Shown: positions 50,404 through 59,186, counted from the first letter of the stretch. The stretch: 64,000 bases of DNA from MR-S7 sp000400995 (GCF_045291395.1 NZ_CP152342.1:2480001-2544000); one strand, 5' to 3'. Program-made: numbers and translations. Notes: generated by a model from the letters alone, not told the origin.

Positions 50404-53327
50404 TCAGCCCGCGAGCAGCTGGCGCAGCACGTACGGCAGGATGCCGCCGGCGCGGTAGTAGTCGACCTCGATGGGGGTGTCGATGCGCAGCGTCACCACC
50501 ACTTCCTGGCGCGAGCCGTCGGCGCGGCGGATGACCAGCCGGGCCTCGCTCTGCGGCGTGAGCGCGGGGTCGGGAACCACGTCGATCACTTCGTCGCCCG
50601 TCAGGCCTAGGCTCTGCCACGAATCGCCTCCCCTGAACTGCAGCGGCAGCACGCCCATGCCGACGAGGTTGGAGCGGTGGATGCGCTCGAAGCTGCGCGC
50701 CACCACGGCCTTGATGCCCAGCAGCTGCGTGCCCTTGGCCGCCCAGTCGCGGCTGGAGCCGGTGCCGTATTCCTCGCCGGCGAAGACCACCGTGGGCGTC
50801 TTGTGCGCGATGTACTGCATGGCCGCGTCGAAGATGGACATCTTGGTGCCGTGCATCGGCCCGTCGCCCTGGTAGAGGGTGACGCCGCCTTCCTCGCGCG
50901 AGCCGTCCGCCAGCGGCGGGATCATGAGGTTCTTGATGCGCACGTTGGCGAAGGTGCCGCGCATCATCACGTCGTGGTTGCCGCGCCGCGCGCCGTAGCT
51001 GTTGAAGTCCTGCTTCATCACGCCGTGCTGCAGCAGCCACTGGCCGGCGGGCGAGGTTTCCTTGATCGAGCCCGCGGGCGAGATGTGGTCCGTGGTGATC
51101 GAGTCGCCGAACAGCGCCATGATGCGCGCACCCAGCACCGATTCGGAGTCTTTTTGAGCCGTGGCGCCCGCCGCATCAGCGCTGGCAGCTCCTGAATCGA
51201 GAGCAAAGTGGGCGAAGAACGGCGGCTCGGCGATGTAGGTGCTGGCGGGCCAGACGTAGGTGTCGCCCGCCACGCCCTTCACCTTGTTCCAGAGCGCGCC
51301 CGGGTCGGTGCGCACCTTGGCGTAGTTTTCGCGGAAGGCCTTGCCCTTCATGGCATAGCGCATGAGGGCGTGGATCTCCTCGCTGCTCGGCCAGATGTCG
51401 CCCAGGTAGACGCAGCGCCCGCCCTTGCCCTGCCCCACCGGTTCGGTCATCAGGTCGCGCAGCACCGTCCCGGCGATCGCATAGGCCACCACCAGCGGCG
51501 GGCTGGCCAGGAAGTTGGCCTTCAGGTTGGGGTGGATGCGCGCCTCGAAATTGCGGTTGCCCGACAGCACGGCCGCGCAGACCAGGTCGTTGCCGGTGAT
51601 CACCTCGTTGATCTCGGGCGCGAGATCGCCTGCATTGCCGATGCAGGTGGTGCAGCCGTAGCCCGCCACGGCGAAGCCGAGCTTTTCCAGGTAAGGCAGC
51701 AGGCCCGTCTCGGTGAGGTATTCGGTGACGATGCGCGAGCCGGGCGCGAGCGAGGTCTTGATGTGCGGCTGCACCTTGAGCCCGGCCTCCACCGCCTTCT
51801 TGGCCAACAGGCCCGCGGCCAGCAGCACGCTGGGGTTGGAGGTGTTGGTGCAACTCGTGATGGCGGCGATGAGCACATCGCCGTTGCCGATGGTCGGCTG
51901 CGGGCTCCTGGGCTGCACGTGCAGCGTGGGCTCCACGTGCTGCACCTCCAGCTTGGGCTTGTTCTGCTCCATCTCGGCCTCGAAGCGCGGCGCACCGGGC
52001 GGGGCGGGCTTCTCGGCAGGCACGACCTCGGGTGCCTCGCCGCTCTTGCGGATCTGGTAGCGCGTGTGCAGCAGCTCGGCCGGCCGATTGAAGCCGGATT
52101 CCGCCACCGGCTTGGAGAACAGCTCGGCGAACTGCCGGCAGACGTTGCCCAGCTCGATGCGGTCCTGCGGGCGCTTGGGGCCGGCCAGGCTGGGCGTCAC
52201 GTCGCCGAGGTCCAGGCGCACGACCTGCGAATAGTCGATCTCGCCCGAGCGCGGCACGCCGAACAGGCCCTGGGCGCGGAAGTAGGCCTCGAACGCCTCG
52301 ATCTCGGCCTGGGTGCGGCCCGTGCCCTTGAAATAGTCGATGGTCTTCTCATCCACGGGGAAGAAGCCCATGGTGGCGCCGTATTCGGGCGCCATGTTGC
52401 CGATGGTAGCCCGGTCGGGCAGCGCCAGCGTGCGCGTGCCCTCGCCGAAGAACTCGACGAACTTGCCCACCACCTTCTCCCGGCGCAGGATCTCGGTCAC
52501 CGTGAGCACCAGGTCGGTGGCCGTCACGCCCTCGCGCAGCTGGCCGGTCAGCTCGAAGCCCACCACGTCGGGCGTGAGGAAATAGACCGGCTGACCCAGC
52601 ATGGCCGCCTCTGCCTCGATGCCGCCCACCCCCAGCCCACCACGCCGATACCGTTGATCATGGTGGTGTGGCTGTCGGTGCCCACCAGCGTATCGGGGTA
52701 GTGGACGCCGTTCGCGTCCTTGTGCACGCCGCGCGCCAGGTATTCCAGGTTCACCTGGTGCACGATGCCGAAGCCGGGCGGCACCACGCCGAACGTGTCG
52801 AACGCCTGCATGCCCCACTTCATGAATTCGTAGCGCTCGCGGTTGCGCTGGAATTCAAGCTTCATGTTCAGGTCCAGCGCCTTCTTGGTGCCGTAGTGGT
52901 CCACCATGATGGAGTGGTCCACCACCAGGTCCACGGGCACCAGCGGCTCGATCTTCTTGGGTGCCTTGCCCAGCCGCTGCGCCACGCTGCGCATGGCGGC
53001 CAGGTCGGCCAGCAGCGGCACGCCGGTGAAGTCCTGCAGCACGACGCGCGAGACGACGAAGGGAATCTCGTCCTTGCGCGGCGCATGGGCGCCCCAGTTG
53101 GCGAGCTGCTCCACGTGCCCGGGCGTCACCTTGCGCCCATCGCAATTGCGCAGCACCGATTCGAGCACGATGCGAATGGATACCGGCAGGCGCCCGATGG
53201 AGGGAAACTGGCGCGCCAGCGCCGGCAGTGAATAAAACTTGCCGCCCTTGCCCGATGCCGTGGTGAAAGTCTTGAGCGTGGAGGCGAAAGCGTGGCCTTT
53301 GGTGGCTTTGGTGGAAGATGCAGCCAT
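50404..53327 (-). pseudogene. acnA: Aconitate hydratase A, frameshifted in this sequence
   Basis: TCA-cycle aconitase (IRP-like AcnA), in two frames. ATG at 53327 (MAASSTKATKGHAFAST) reads to GTDSHTTMINGIGVVGWG, then the frame breaks at the C run 52629-52633; the neighbouring frame resumes exactly with VGGIEAEAAMLGQPVYFLTP and continues to 50404. One lost base explains it, so either the gene is inactivated or, more probably for a central enzyme, the sequence has an error. Fe-S ligands are present (TSCTNTSNP, YGCTTCIGN) as are FGDSITTDHISPAG and EYGTGSSRDWAAKG. A Gly/Ala/Ser insert (about residues from the repeat at 51148-51200) lies in the linker before the swivelling domain. Confidence 0.88.
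51148..51200 (-). repeat. Dispersed repeat, degenerate copy in frame inside acnA
   Basis: CATCAGCGCTGGCAGCTCCT matches the right half of the consensus (CATCAAGCGCTGGCAGCT) but for one missing A; the left half keeps TTTTTGAGCC. It codes the linker SGAASADAAGATAQKDSE, extra relative to the usual aconitase linker. Confidence 0.6.
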
Positions 53328-53519
53328 GGGGATACTCCATTCGGGGGACGACAGGTGCTTCTATTCTGGCAGTGGCCTGGCTCCTCTGCCAATTCACCGG
53401 CCAATACCTTCACGCCGCGCAGTGGTCATAGCGGGATGAAGGAGGCATGCCTCAATGCCGCCCGTCCGGCAATGTCCATAACCAGAGAAGGATGTTCCCC
53501 GCATCTCGCCGCCAATAGA

Positions 53520-53542
53520 AAAGCCCGCTGAAAGCGGGCTTT
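53520..53542. terminator. Terminator downstream of the H-NS-like gene
   Basis: AAAGCCCGCT/AGCGGGCTTT, a perfect 10-bp stem with loop GAA, followed leftward by TTTTCTATT. It lies 23 bases beyond the H-NS stop and can also act on the other strand. Confidence 0.9.
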
Positions 53543-53565
53543 ACGGATGAGCGGATAACGCCGGT

Positions 53566-53862
53566 TCAAATGGCGAACTTCTCGCGGTCCTCGTTCTGAA
53601 TCCACTTGGGCGCCTTGCCACGCCCCGTCCAGGTCTGGCCCGTGGCGGGATTGCGGTATTTGGGCGCCACCTTGGTACCGCTGGCCGACGACACGCGGCC
53701 GCTGCGGCCCGATGGAAACACATCCTGCTGGGAAAGGCCATATTCAGCGATCAGGTCGCGCACCTGGGCAACGGCGGCGGAAAGCTCGCGGCGGCGGGCC
53801 TCGTTGATTTGCTGCTCCAGCGCTTCGCGCTGCTTCAGGAGGTCTTTATAGCTGGTGTTCAT
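53566..53862 (-). CDS. H-NS-family histone-like protein (betaproteobacterial type)
   Basis: 98-residue nucleoid protein and likely silencer of AT-rich DNA. Coiled-coil oligomerisation segment (residues 5-40, KDLLKQREALEQQINEARRR) and the C-terminal AT-hook-like DNA-binding domain YRNPATGQTWTGRGKAPKWI, the signature of H-NS/BpH3 proteins in Bordetella, Ralstonia and Comamonadaceae. ATG at 53862. Its upstream DNA is itself AT-rich, in keeping with autoregulation. Stand-alone gene with its own terminator. Confidence 0.93.
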   Translation of the reverse strand: MNTSYKDLLKQREALEQQINEARRRELSAAVAQVRDLIAEYGLSQQDVFPSGRSGRVSSASGTKVAPKYRNPATGQTWTGRGKAPKWIQNEDREKFAI

Positions 53863-54182
53863 GGCAGTTAATGAGAATGTCGAGGTGGATTAAACGCGGT
53901 CGATTTGATTATAGGGATAGTTTGCAAAACCTGCTTGACGTTTGCGGAAATACAGTGCAATGAGCGCAACACCTGCAGCCCTTATACGTATAAACCACAC
54001 GCACCTGAACCTCTGCGCATTTGCGAATCCAATGCGCCGCACTGGCCGCCTGTAGGAAAACCACCTCGTTTCACATGGTTACTACACCACACCGAGAAAG
54101 ACAGCCATGGCCGCGCAGCGGTACGGCCGAATCAGCACGCCGTGGCATGACAATCGCGCTTTCAGAAAGGAAACGGCGGACC
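53863..54182. other. 320-base promoter region between hns-like gene and apaH
   Basis: No gene is supported here. On the minus strand TATAAT (53908-53913) is a good -10 element for the H-NS-like gene, with no clear -35. On the plus strand TTGACG (53935-53940) could be a -35 for apaH or for a short transcript. The first half is AT-rich; short frames in it have no recognisable product. Confidence 0.5.
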
Positions 54183-55028
54183 ATGGCGATTTACTGTGTG
54201 GGCGACATCCAGGGATGCGATGGCGCATTCGAGCGGCTTCTCACGCATATCGGCTTTTCCCCCAGCCGCGACACCCTGTACCTGCTCGGGGACCTGGTGA
54301 ACCGCGGCCCGCAGTCCGACGCCGTGCTGCGCCGCTGCATGGCAATGGAAGGCAGCATGCATGCGCTGCTGGGCAACCACGACCTGCACCTGCTGGCCAC
54401 CGCGCACGGCGTGCGCAAGCCTTCGCGCCGCGACACGATGGACGCCATCCTGCAGGCGCCCGACCACGCGGCCCTGCTGGACTGGCTGCGCCTCCAGCCG
54501 CTGGCGCGCCAGATCGAACACGGCGGAGAAACGCTACTGATGGTCCACGCCGGCGTGCTGCCGCAATGGAGCGCCCAGGACGCGACGACCCTCGCCGGCG
54601 AGGTGCACGCCATGCTGCGGGGGCCACACCTGGGCAGCTTCCTGCAGCAGATGTACGGCAACACCCCCGACCGCTGGGATGAGGGCCTGCAGGGCATGGA
54701 CCGGCTGCGCGTCATCGTGAACGCGCTGACGCGGCTGCGCTTCTGCTCGCCCGAGGGCGTGATGGATTTCGAGAGCACGGAAAGCGCCAGCCAGCCGCCG
54801 GCCGGCCTGGTGCCCTGGTTCGACGTGCCGGCACGGCGCAGCCGGGGCACGCTGGTCGCGTTCGGCCACTGGTCCACGCTGGGCTGGATGAACCGGCCCG
54901 ACCTGCTGGCGCTGGACACGGGCTGCGTCTGGGGCGGCGCCTTGAGCGCCGTGCGTTTCGGCGCCACTCTGGCCGAGCGCGAGCACTGCCAGGTGGCGTG
55001 CCCGCAGGCGCAGCAGCCCGGCGCCTGA
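54183..55028 (+). CDS. apaH: Symmetrical bis(5'-nucleosyl)-tetraphosphatase ApaH
   Basis: Metallophosphoesterase, 281 residues, that cleaves Ap4A to two ADP and thereby affects stress responses and RNA decapping. The calcineurin-like metal motifs are intact: GDIQGC (residues 7-12), GDLVNRGP (about 37-44), LGNHDLHLL, VHAGVLP and FGHWS. ATG at 54183 (MAIYCVGDIQ) with AAGGAAA about nine bases upstream; the frame is open further upstream without homology. Stand-alone, convergent with apbE across repeat copy 7. Confidence 0.95.
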   Translation: MAIYCVGDIQGCDGAFERLLTHIGFSPSRDTLYLLGDLVNRGPQSDAVLRRCMAMEGSMHALLGNHDLHLLATAHGVRKPSRRDTMDAILQAPDHAALLDWLRLQPLARQIEHGGETLLMVHAGVLPQWSAQDATTLAGEVHAMLRGPHLGSFLQQMYGNTPDRWDEGLQGMDRLRVIVNALTRLRFCSPEGVMDFESTESASQPPAGLVPWFDVPARRSRGTLVAFGHWSTLGWMNRPDLLALDTGCVWGGALSAVRFGATLAEREHCQVACPQAQQPGA

Positions 55029-55036
55029 ACTATCGG

Positions 55037-55082
55037 AATAGGAGCTGCTCGCGCTTACCCAGCAAGCGCTGGAGCCCTTTTC
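55037..55082. repeat. Dispersed palindromic repeat, copy 7
   Basis: AATAGGAGCTGCTCGCGCTT, then ACCCAGCAAGCGCTGGAGCC and CTTTTC. Reverse orientation; fills the gap between the convergent stops of apaH (55028) and apbE and touches the apbE stop codon. Confidence 0.85.
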
Positions 55083-56127
55083 AGCCGATATTTTTCAGCG
55101 CCGCCGCCATGCCCTGCGACAGCCAGCGCGCGCCGCCAGCGTCGGCCACGAGGGCGTCCACGCCCGGGTGCTGCGCGTGCCATGCGCCCGCCTGGGCCGC
55201 GCCGCGCACCATGAGCGCCGCGCCCCAGCCGTTCACCTCGTCCACGGTGCGCGCCCGCAGCGCCACGCCGTGCACGCCCTCGGTGGGCCAGCCGGTGCGC
55301 GGGTCCAGCACGTGGTGCAGACGGCGCCCCGCGCGCACGAAGCCGCGCTCGTAGTCGCCCGAAGACGCCACCACGCCGCCGCCCTGCAGTTCCAGCACGC
55401 CCAGCAGCCGCGCGGGCGCTGCCGGATCGCGCACGCCCACGCGCCAGGGGCGGCCCTGCAGGCTGCCTGCCGCAAGCACGTCGCCGCCGCCGTTGACCAG
55501 CGCATCGTGCACGCCCGCGCGCGCCAGGGCGCGCAGGCCCGCGTGCAGTATCGGCAGCTTGGCCACGCCGCCCAGGTCCAGCGCCATGCCCGGCCGCGCC
55601 AGGCGGGCCGTGCCCGCGCGCTCGTCGAGCACGAGGCCGTCCATGCCGACGAGGCGCAGTGCGCGCCCGATCTGCGCGGGCGTGGGCACGGCCTCGTGCC
55701 CCGGCTCGAAGCGCCAGCCGGCGAGCGCGCCCACGGTGATGTCGAACGCGCCGCCGCTCTCGCGGTGCAGCCGCCGCGCGGTGCGCAGCACGGCCATCAC
55801 CTCGGGCGCCACCGGCACCGCGTGCCGCCCGGCTGCGGCGGCGATGCGGCCGACATCGCTGTCTGCACGGTAGCGGCTCATGAGCGCTTCGAGGCGCTCC
55901 ATTTCCGCGAACGCCTGGCGGACGGCCTCGTGGGCATCGGCCCCCTGCGCGCTGGCGACGATGTCCACCCGCGTGCCCATGAGCACGCGGCTCTCGCGTA
56001 CCAGGCCGCCGGGCGCGGATGCCAGGGCCCCGCCCGGCGCCAGGTACGCCAGCGCGCCGAGCAGCGGCAGCGCCAGCGCGAAGCGCCTGCGCGTGAGCCG
56101 GCCGGGGATGCGCGGATCGGGGTTCAT
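55081..56127 (-). CDS. apbE: FAD:protein FMN transferase (ApbE/NosX-like)
   Basis: ApbE-family flavin transferase, 348 residues, exported: twin-arginine-type signal TRRRFALALPLLGALAYL (residues 12-29). Core motifs: VLMGTRVDIVA, GGAFDITVG, the flavin-binding DLGGVAKLPI (Lys there replaces the usual position before Gly), NGGGDVLAAG and DPRTGWPTEG. In nos clusters the homologue NosX loads FMN onto NosR, whose gene is 3 kb away; that role is likely here. ATG at 56127, 14 bases after the cytochrome stop, so both are in one leftward operon from the FNR-type promoter. Confidence 0.9.
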   Translation of the reverse strand: MNPDPRIPGRLTRRRFALALPLLGALAYLAPGGALASAPGGLVRESRVLMGTRVDIVASAQGADAHEAVRQAFAEMERLEALMSRYRADSDVGRIAAAAGRHAVPVAPEVMAVLRTARRLHRESGGAFDITVGALAGWRFEPGHEAVPTPAQIGRALRLVGMDGLVLDERAGTARLARPGMALDLGGVAKLPILHAGLRALARAGVHDALVNGGGDVLAAGSLQGRPWRVGVRDPAAPARLLGVLELQGGGVVASSGDYERGFVRAGRRLHHVLDPRTGWPTEGVHGVALRARTVDEVNGWGAALMVRGAAQAGAWHAQHPGVDALVADAGGARWLSQGMAAALKNIG

Positions 56128-56141
56128 CGCGCTCCTCGCCT

Positions 56142-56567
56142 TCAGACCGACTGGTCGGCCATGTAGTCCACGGCGGCCTTCACGTCGTCGTCGCTCAGGC
56201 TGGCCGCGCCGCCGCGCGCCGGCATCATGCCCTTGGAGCCGGTGAAGCCCTCGATGGCGTGCTTGTAGAGCGTGTCCTTGCCCTGTGCGATGCGCGGAGC
56301 CCAGTCGGCCTTGTCGCCCGGCTTGGGCGCACCGGCCACGCCCGCGGCGTGGCACATGGCGCAGGTCTTGCCGTAGGTGCTCTTGCCCACGGTGTTCTCG
56401 GCGGGTGCCGCGGCGGGCGCAGGTGCGGGGGCCTGCGCGGCCGGCGCGGGTGCGGGGGCGGCCGGCGCGGGTGCGGGGGCGGCCGGCGCGGGCGCCTCGT
56501 TCTTGCCGCAGGCGGTGAGCAGCACGGCGGCAGCGGCCAGTGCCAGGGTGAGGGAGATCGGTTTCAT
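56142..56567 (-). CDS. Lipoprotein mono-haem cytochrome c (c5-like), likely NosZ electron donor
   Basis: 141-residue periplasmic cytochrome. A signal peptide ends at a lipobox LTAC (Cys near residue 21), so it should be lipid-anchored. Then a Pro/Ala-rich tether of about 35 residues, partly coded by a 21-bp tandem repeat, and a class-I haem domain with CAMCH (haem ligand His), and GMMPARGG supplying the axial Met. This resembles cytochrome c5 and the NosC-type proteins seen by nos genes. With apbE it forms the leftward operon from the divergent FNR-type box, suggesting anaerobic expression and a role in passing electrons to NosZ. ATG at 56567 with AAAGG upstream. Confidence 0.9.
   Translation of the reverse strand: MKPISLTLALAAAAVLLTACGKNEAPAPAAPAPAPAAPAPAPAAQAPAPAPAAAPAENTVGKSTYGKTCAMCHAAGVAGAPKPGDKADWAPRIAQGKDTLYKHAIEGFTGSKGMMPARGGAASLSDDDVKAAVDYMADQSV
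56441..56491. repeat. 21-bp tandem repeat coding the cytochrome Pro/Ala tether
   Basis: Two exact 21-base units (starting CCGGCGCGGGTGCGGGGGCG, at 56441 and 56462) and part of a third, in frame, coding alternating Pro-Ala residues. Copy number likely varies between strains. Confidence 0.9.
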
Positions 56568-56650
56568 GGGGGTTGCCTTTCTTTCTTGCGGTGACATCAA
56601 GAGGCGGGAGGGGCGTTGCGGTGCCATGGCCCTGCGCGGCGCCCTCCGAC

Positions 56651-56664
56651 CTGATGTGCGTCAG
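56651..56664. promoter_or_regulatory. Second, degenerate FNR/Dnr-like box in the nos divergent region
   Basis: CTGATGTGCGTCAG has the TGAT-N4-(G)TCA core of an FNR-family site with C/G at the outer positions. It lies 27 bases from the better box and nearer the cytochrome gene. Confidence 0.5.
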
Positions 56665-56690
56665 TGTGGGAGATTTTCCTAAATATTCAT

Positions 56691-56704
56691 TTGACATGCA
56701 TCAA
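56691..56704. promoter_or_regulatory. FNR/Dnr-type box of the divergent nos promoters
   Basis: TTGACATGCATCAA fits the FNR-family consensus TTGAY-N4-RTCAA exactly. It lies 124 bases before the leftward cytochrome start and 89 bases before the rightward DUF2946-like gene, in an AT-rich patch, so an FNR, Dnr or NNR protein probably switches both operons on under low oxygen or NO. Confidence 0.85.
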
Positions 56705-56792
56705 TATGCAAAGAAACATTTTAGGTGAATATTTAACCCACGCAGCCACCCTCCGGGGCAACTCCACAACGAACACCGATACGCACCCACCC

Positions 56793-57155
56793 ATGTCCAC
56801 CTTCCGCTCCCTGAACCGCTGGCGCTGGTGGGTACTGGCGTGGTTCTTCGCCTGCCTGGGCACGGCCGTGGCCGCGCCCCTGGTGCAGCCGCGCACGCTG
56901 GAGGTGGTCTGCTCCGGCGCGGGTTCCGCGCTCGTCGTCCACGCCCCTGGCGGCGAGGCCCCGGCCGGCCCGCTGGGCCTCGACTGCGCCCTGTGCCTGC
57001 TGGGCAGCGCCCCGCCCCTGCCCGCGCAGGCCCGCCTGCCGGCCCTTCCCGTTTCCACCCCCCTTCCCGCCGCGCCGCCCGGCGTGCATGCCGTGGCCCC
57101 CATGGCCACGCCGCCGCCGGCGCGCGCACCACCGTTTTCCCTTTGCCAATCCTGA
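56793..57155 (+). CDS. Small exported DUF2946-like protein preceding nosZ
   Basis: 120-residue protein with an N-terminal hydrophobic signal (WRWWVLAWFFACLGTAVAAP), a CxxC motif in LDCALCLLG and a Pro/Ala-rich tail. It resembles the DUF2946 proteins often found beside copper or nos genes and could handle copper or haem, but the match is by general pattern only. ATG at 56793; 12 bases separate it from nosZ, so they are co-transcribed. Confidence 0.6.
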   Translation: MSTFRSLNRWRWWVLAWFFACLGTAVAAPLVQPRTLEVVCSGAGSALVVHAPGGEAPAGPLGLDCALCLLGSAPPLPAQARLPALPVSTPLPAAPPGVHAVAPMATPPPARAPPFSLCQS

Positions 57156-57167
57156 AAAGAGGCCAAC

Positions 57168-59093
57168 ATGAGCACGAAGAAAGAAGTCCAGAACACCGAA
57201 GCCGGCATGGGACGCCGCCGCTTCATCAACACGGCCGCGCTGGCGGGCCTGACGGTGGGCGTTGCCGCGTGCAACGACAAGCCCGCCGCGGCGCCTGCCG
57301 CCTCGGGCGCCGCGGCGCCCGCCCCGGCGCCGGCCAGCCATGCGGGTGCCAGCGCGCACCTCAAGCCGGGCGAGCTCGACACCTACTACGGCCTGTGGAG
57401 CGGCGGCCATACCGGCGACATGCGCGTGCTGGGCCTGCCCTCGGGCCGCGAGATCCACCGCATTCCCTGCTTCGTGCCCGACGCGCTCGTGGGCTGGGGC
57501 GTCACCAACGAGTCCAAGGCGGTCATGGGCACCAAGCCCGACGGCCACCTGCGCTACACCGTGGCCGACACCCACCACACGCACGCCTCGTACAAGGACG
57601 GCAACTACGACGGCCGCTACGCCTGGATCAACGACAAGATCAACAGCCGCGTGGCCCGCATCCGCCTGGACTATTTCGTCTGCGACAAGATCACCGAGCT
57701 GCCCAACGTGCAGGGCTTCCACGGCATCTTCCCCGACAAGGCCGACCCGGTGGACCCGGCCATCAACTACACCACGCGCGTGTTCTGCGGCGGCGAGTTC
57801 GCCATTCCGCTGCCCAACGCGGGCATCGAGGACCACACGAAGTACCGCTCCCTCTTCACCTGCGTGGATGCCGAGACGATGGAAGTGCGCTGGCAGGTGC
57901 TGATCGACGGCAACTGCGACCTGGTCGCCACTTCGTACGACGGCAAGCTGGCCGCCACCAACCAGTACAACGTGGAAATGGGCGCGAAGTACGAGGACAT
58001 GATGTCCGCCGAGCGCGACGCCTGCCTGTTCTTCAACGTGGCGCGCATCGAGGAAGCCGTGAAGGCCGGCAAGTTCAAGACCATCGGCACGTCGAAGGTG
58101 CCCGTGGTGGACGGCACGCACGAGGCGAACAAGGACCCCAAGACCGCCCTCACCGCCTACGTGAGCGTGCCCAAGAACCCCCACGGCGTGAACGCCAGCC
58201 CCGACGCCAAGTACTTCATCTGCGCCGGCAAGCTCTCGCCCACGGCCACGGTGATCGAGCTGGCCAAGGTGCTGGACTGGTTCGACGGCAAGATGGAGAA
58301 GCTCGACGACGCCATCGTCGCCGAGGTGGAGCTGGGCCTGGGCCCGCTGCACACCGCCTTCGACGGCCGCGGCAACGCCTACACCACGCTGTTCCTGGAC
58401 AGCCAAGTGGTCAAGTGGAACGTGGACGCCGCGATCAAGTTCCACGCCGGCGACAAGAACGCCAAGTACGTGGTGGACCGCCTGGACGTGCACTACCAGC
58501 CCGGCCACATCAACGCCTCGCAGTCCGAGACGCGCGCGGCCGACGGCAAGTACCTGGCCGTGGGCTGCAAGTTCTCCAAGGACCGCTTCCTGCCCGTGGG
58601 CCCGCTGCACCCGGAGAACGAGCAGTTCATCGACATCTCGGGCGAGAAGATGGTGCTGATGGCCGACCACCCGGTGCGCGGCGAGCCGCACGACTTCATC
58701 ATCTTCAAGCGCGACCTGCTCAAGCCCAAGCAGGTGTATGACCTGGACGACTCGCCTCTGGCGATCAAGGACCCGAAGGAGTCGGGCGTGACGCGCAACG
58801 GCAAGAAGGTCACGGTGAAGATCACCTCGCAGGCGCCGGCCTTCAGCCTGCGCGAGTTCACGGTGAAGAAGGGCGACGAGGTCACGCTGATCCTGACCAA
58901 CCTGGACAAGATCGAGGACCTGACGCACGGCTTCGCCATCCCGAACTACAACGTGAACTTCATCGTGAACCCGCTGGAGACCAAGTCGGTGACCTTCATC
59001 GCCGACAAGCCCGGCGTGTTCTGGTGCTACTGCACGCACTTCTGCCATGCACTGCACCTGGAGATGCGCACCCGCATGATCGTCGAAGCCTGA
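57168..59093 (+). CDS. nosZ: Nitrous-oxide reductase NosZ (clade I, Tat)
   Basis: Copper enzyme reducing N2O to N2 in the periplasm, 641 residues. The twin-arginine signal GRRRFINTAALAG marks clade I; it is followed by VAAC, a lipobox match at about residue 34, and a Pro/Ala-rich stretch. Seven CuZ histidines are found in DTHHTH, GFHGIF, PHGVNAS, PLHTAF, PGHINAS and GEPHDF. The CuA domain has HGFAIPNYN and CYCTHFCHALHLEM with both Cys, His and Met. The sequence is of the Cupriavidus/Ralstonia type. ATG at 57168 with AAAAGAGG seven to nine bases upstream. Expression is probably from the FNR-type box at 56691. Nothing is missing for activity. Confidence 0.97.
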   Translation: MSTKKEVQNTEAGMGRRRFINTAALAGLTVGVAACNDKPAAAPAASGAAAPAPAPASHAGASAHLKPGELDTYYGLWSGGHTGDMRVLGLPSGREIHRIPCFVPDALVGWGVTNESKAVMGTKPDGHLRYTVADTHHTHASYKDGNYDGRYAWINDKINSRVARIRLDYFVCDKITELPNVQGFHGIFPDKADPVDPAINYTTRVFCGGEFAIPLPNAGIEDHTKYRSLFTCVDAETMEVRWQVLIDGNCDLVATSYDGKLAATNQYNVEMGAKYEDMMSAERDACLFFNVARIEEAVKAGKFKTIGTSKVPVVDGTHEANKDPKTALTAYVSVPKNPHGVNASPDAKYFICAGKLSPTATVIELAKVLDWFDGKMEKLDDAIVAEVELGLGPLHTAFDGRGNAYTTLFLDSQVVKWNVDAAIKFHAGDKNAKYVVDRLDVHYQPGHINASQSETRAADGKYLAVGCKFSKDRFLPVGPLHPENEQFIDISGEKMVLMADHPVRGEPHDFIIFKRDLLKPKQVYDLDDSPLAIKDPKESGVTRNGKKVTVKITSQAPAFSLREFTVKKGDEVTLILTNLDKIEDLTHGFAIPNYNVNFIVNPLETKSVTFIADKPGVFWCYCTHFCHALHLEMRTRMIVEA

Positions 59094-59103
59094 CGCCGCA
59101 CCG

Positions 59104-59129
59104 CTCCCTGGGCCGCCGCGCCCAGGGAG
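59104..59129 (+). terminator. Hairpin between nosZ and nosR
   Basis: CTCCCTGGGC/GCCCAGGGAG, a 10-bp G+C-rich stem with a 6-base loop, ending GTTTC. The weak T-tract suggests partial termination or 3'-end protection that sets nosZ mRNA above nosR mRNA. Confidence 0.6.
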
Positions 59130-59139
59130 GTTTCAAGCC

Positions 59140-59186
59140 AAATCGGCTTCCAGCGCTTGCTGGCCAAGCGCTACCAGCTATCAAAA
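59140..59186. repeat. Dispersed palindromic repeat, copy 8 (nosZ-nosR gap)
   Basis: AAATCGGCTTCCAGCGCTTG, then CTGGCCAAGCGCTACCAGCT and ATC. Forward orientation, within the nos operon, between the hairpin and the nosR start 11 bases on. Confidence 0.85.

Noticed and set aside
57168..59093. Clade II (Sec-type) NosZ
   Set aside because: The signal has a clear twin-arginine motif and the sequence follows the betaproteobacterial clade I pattern.
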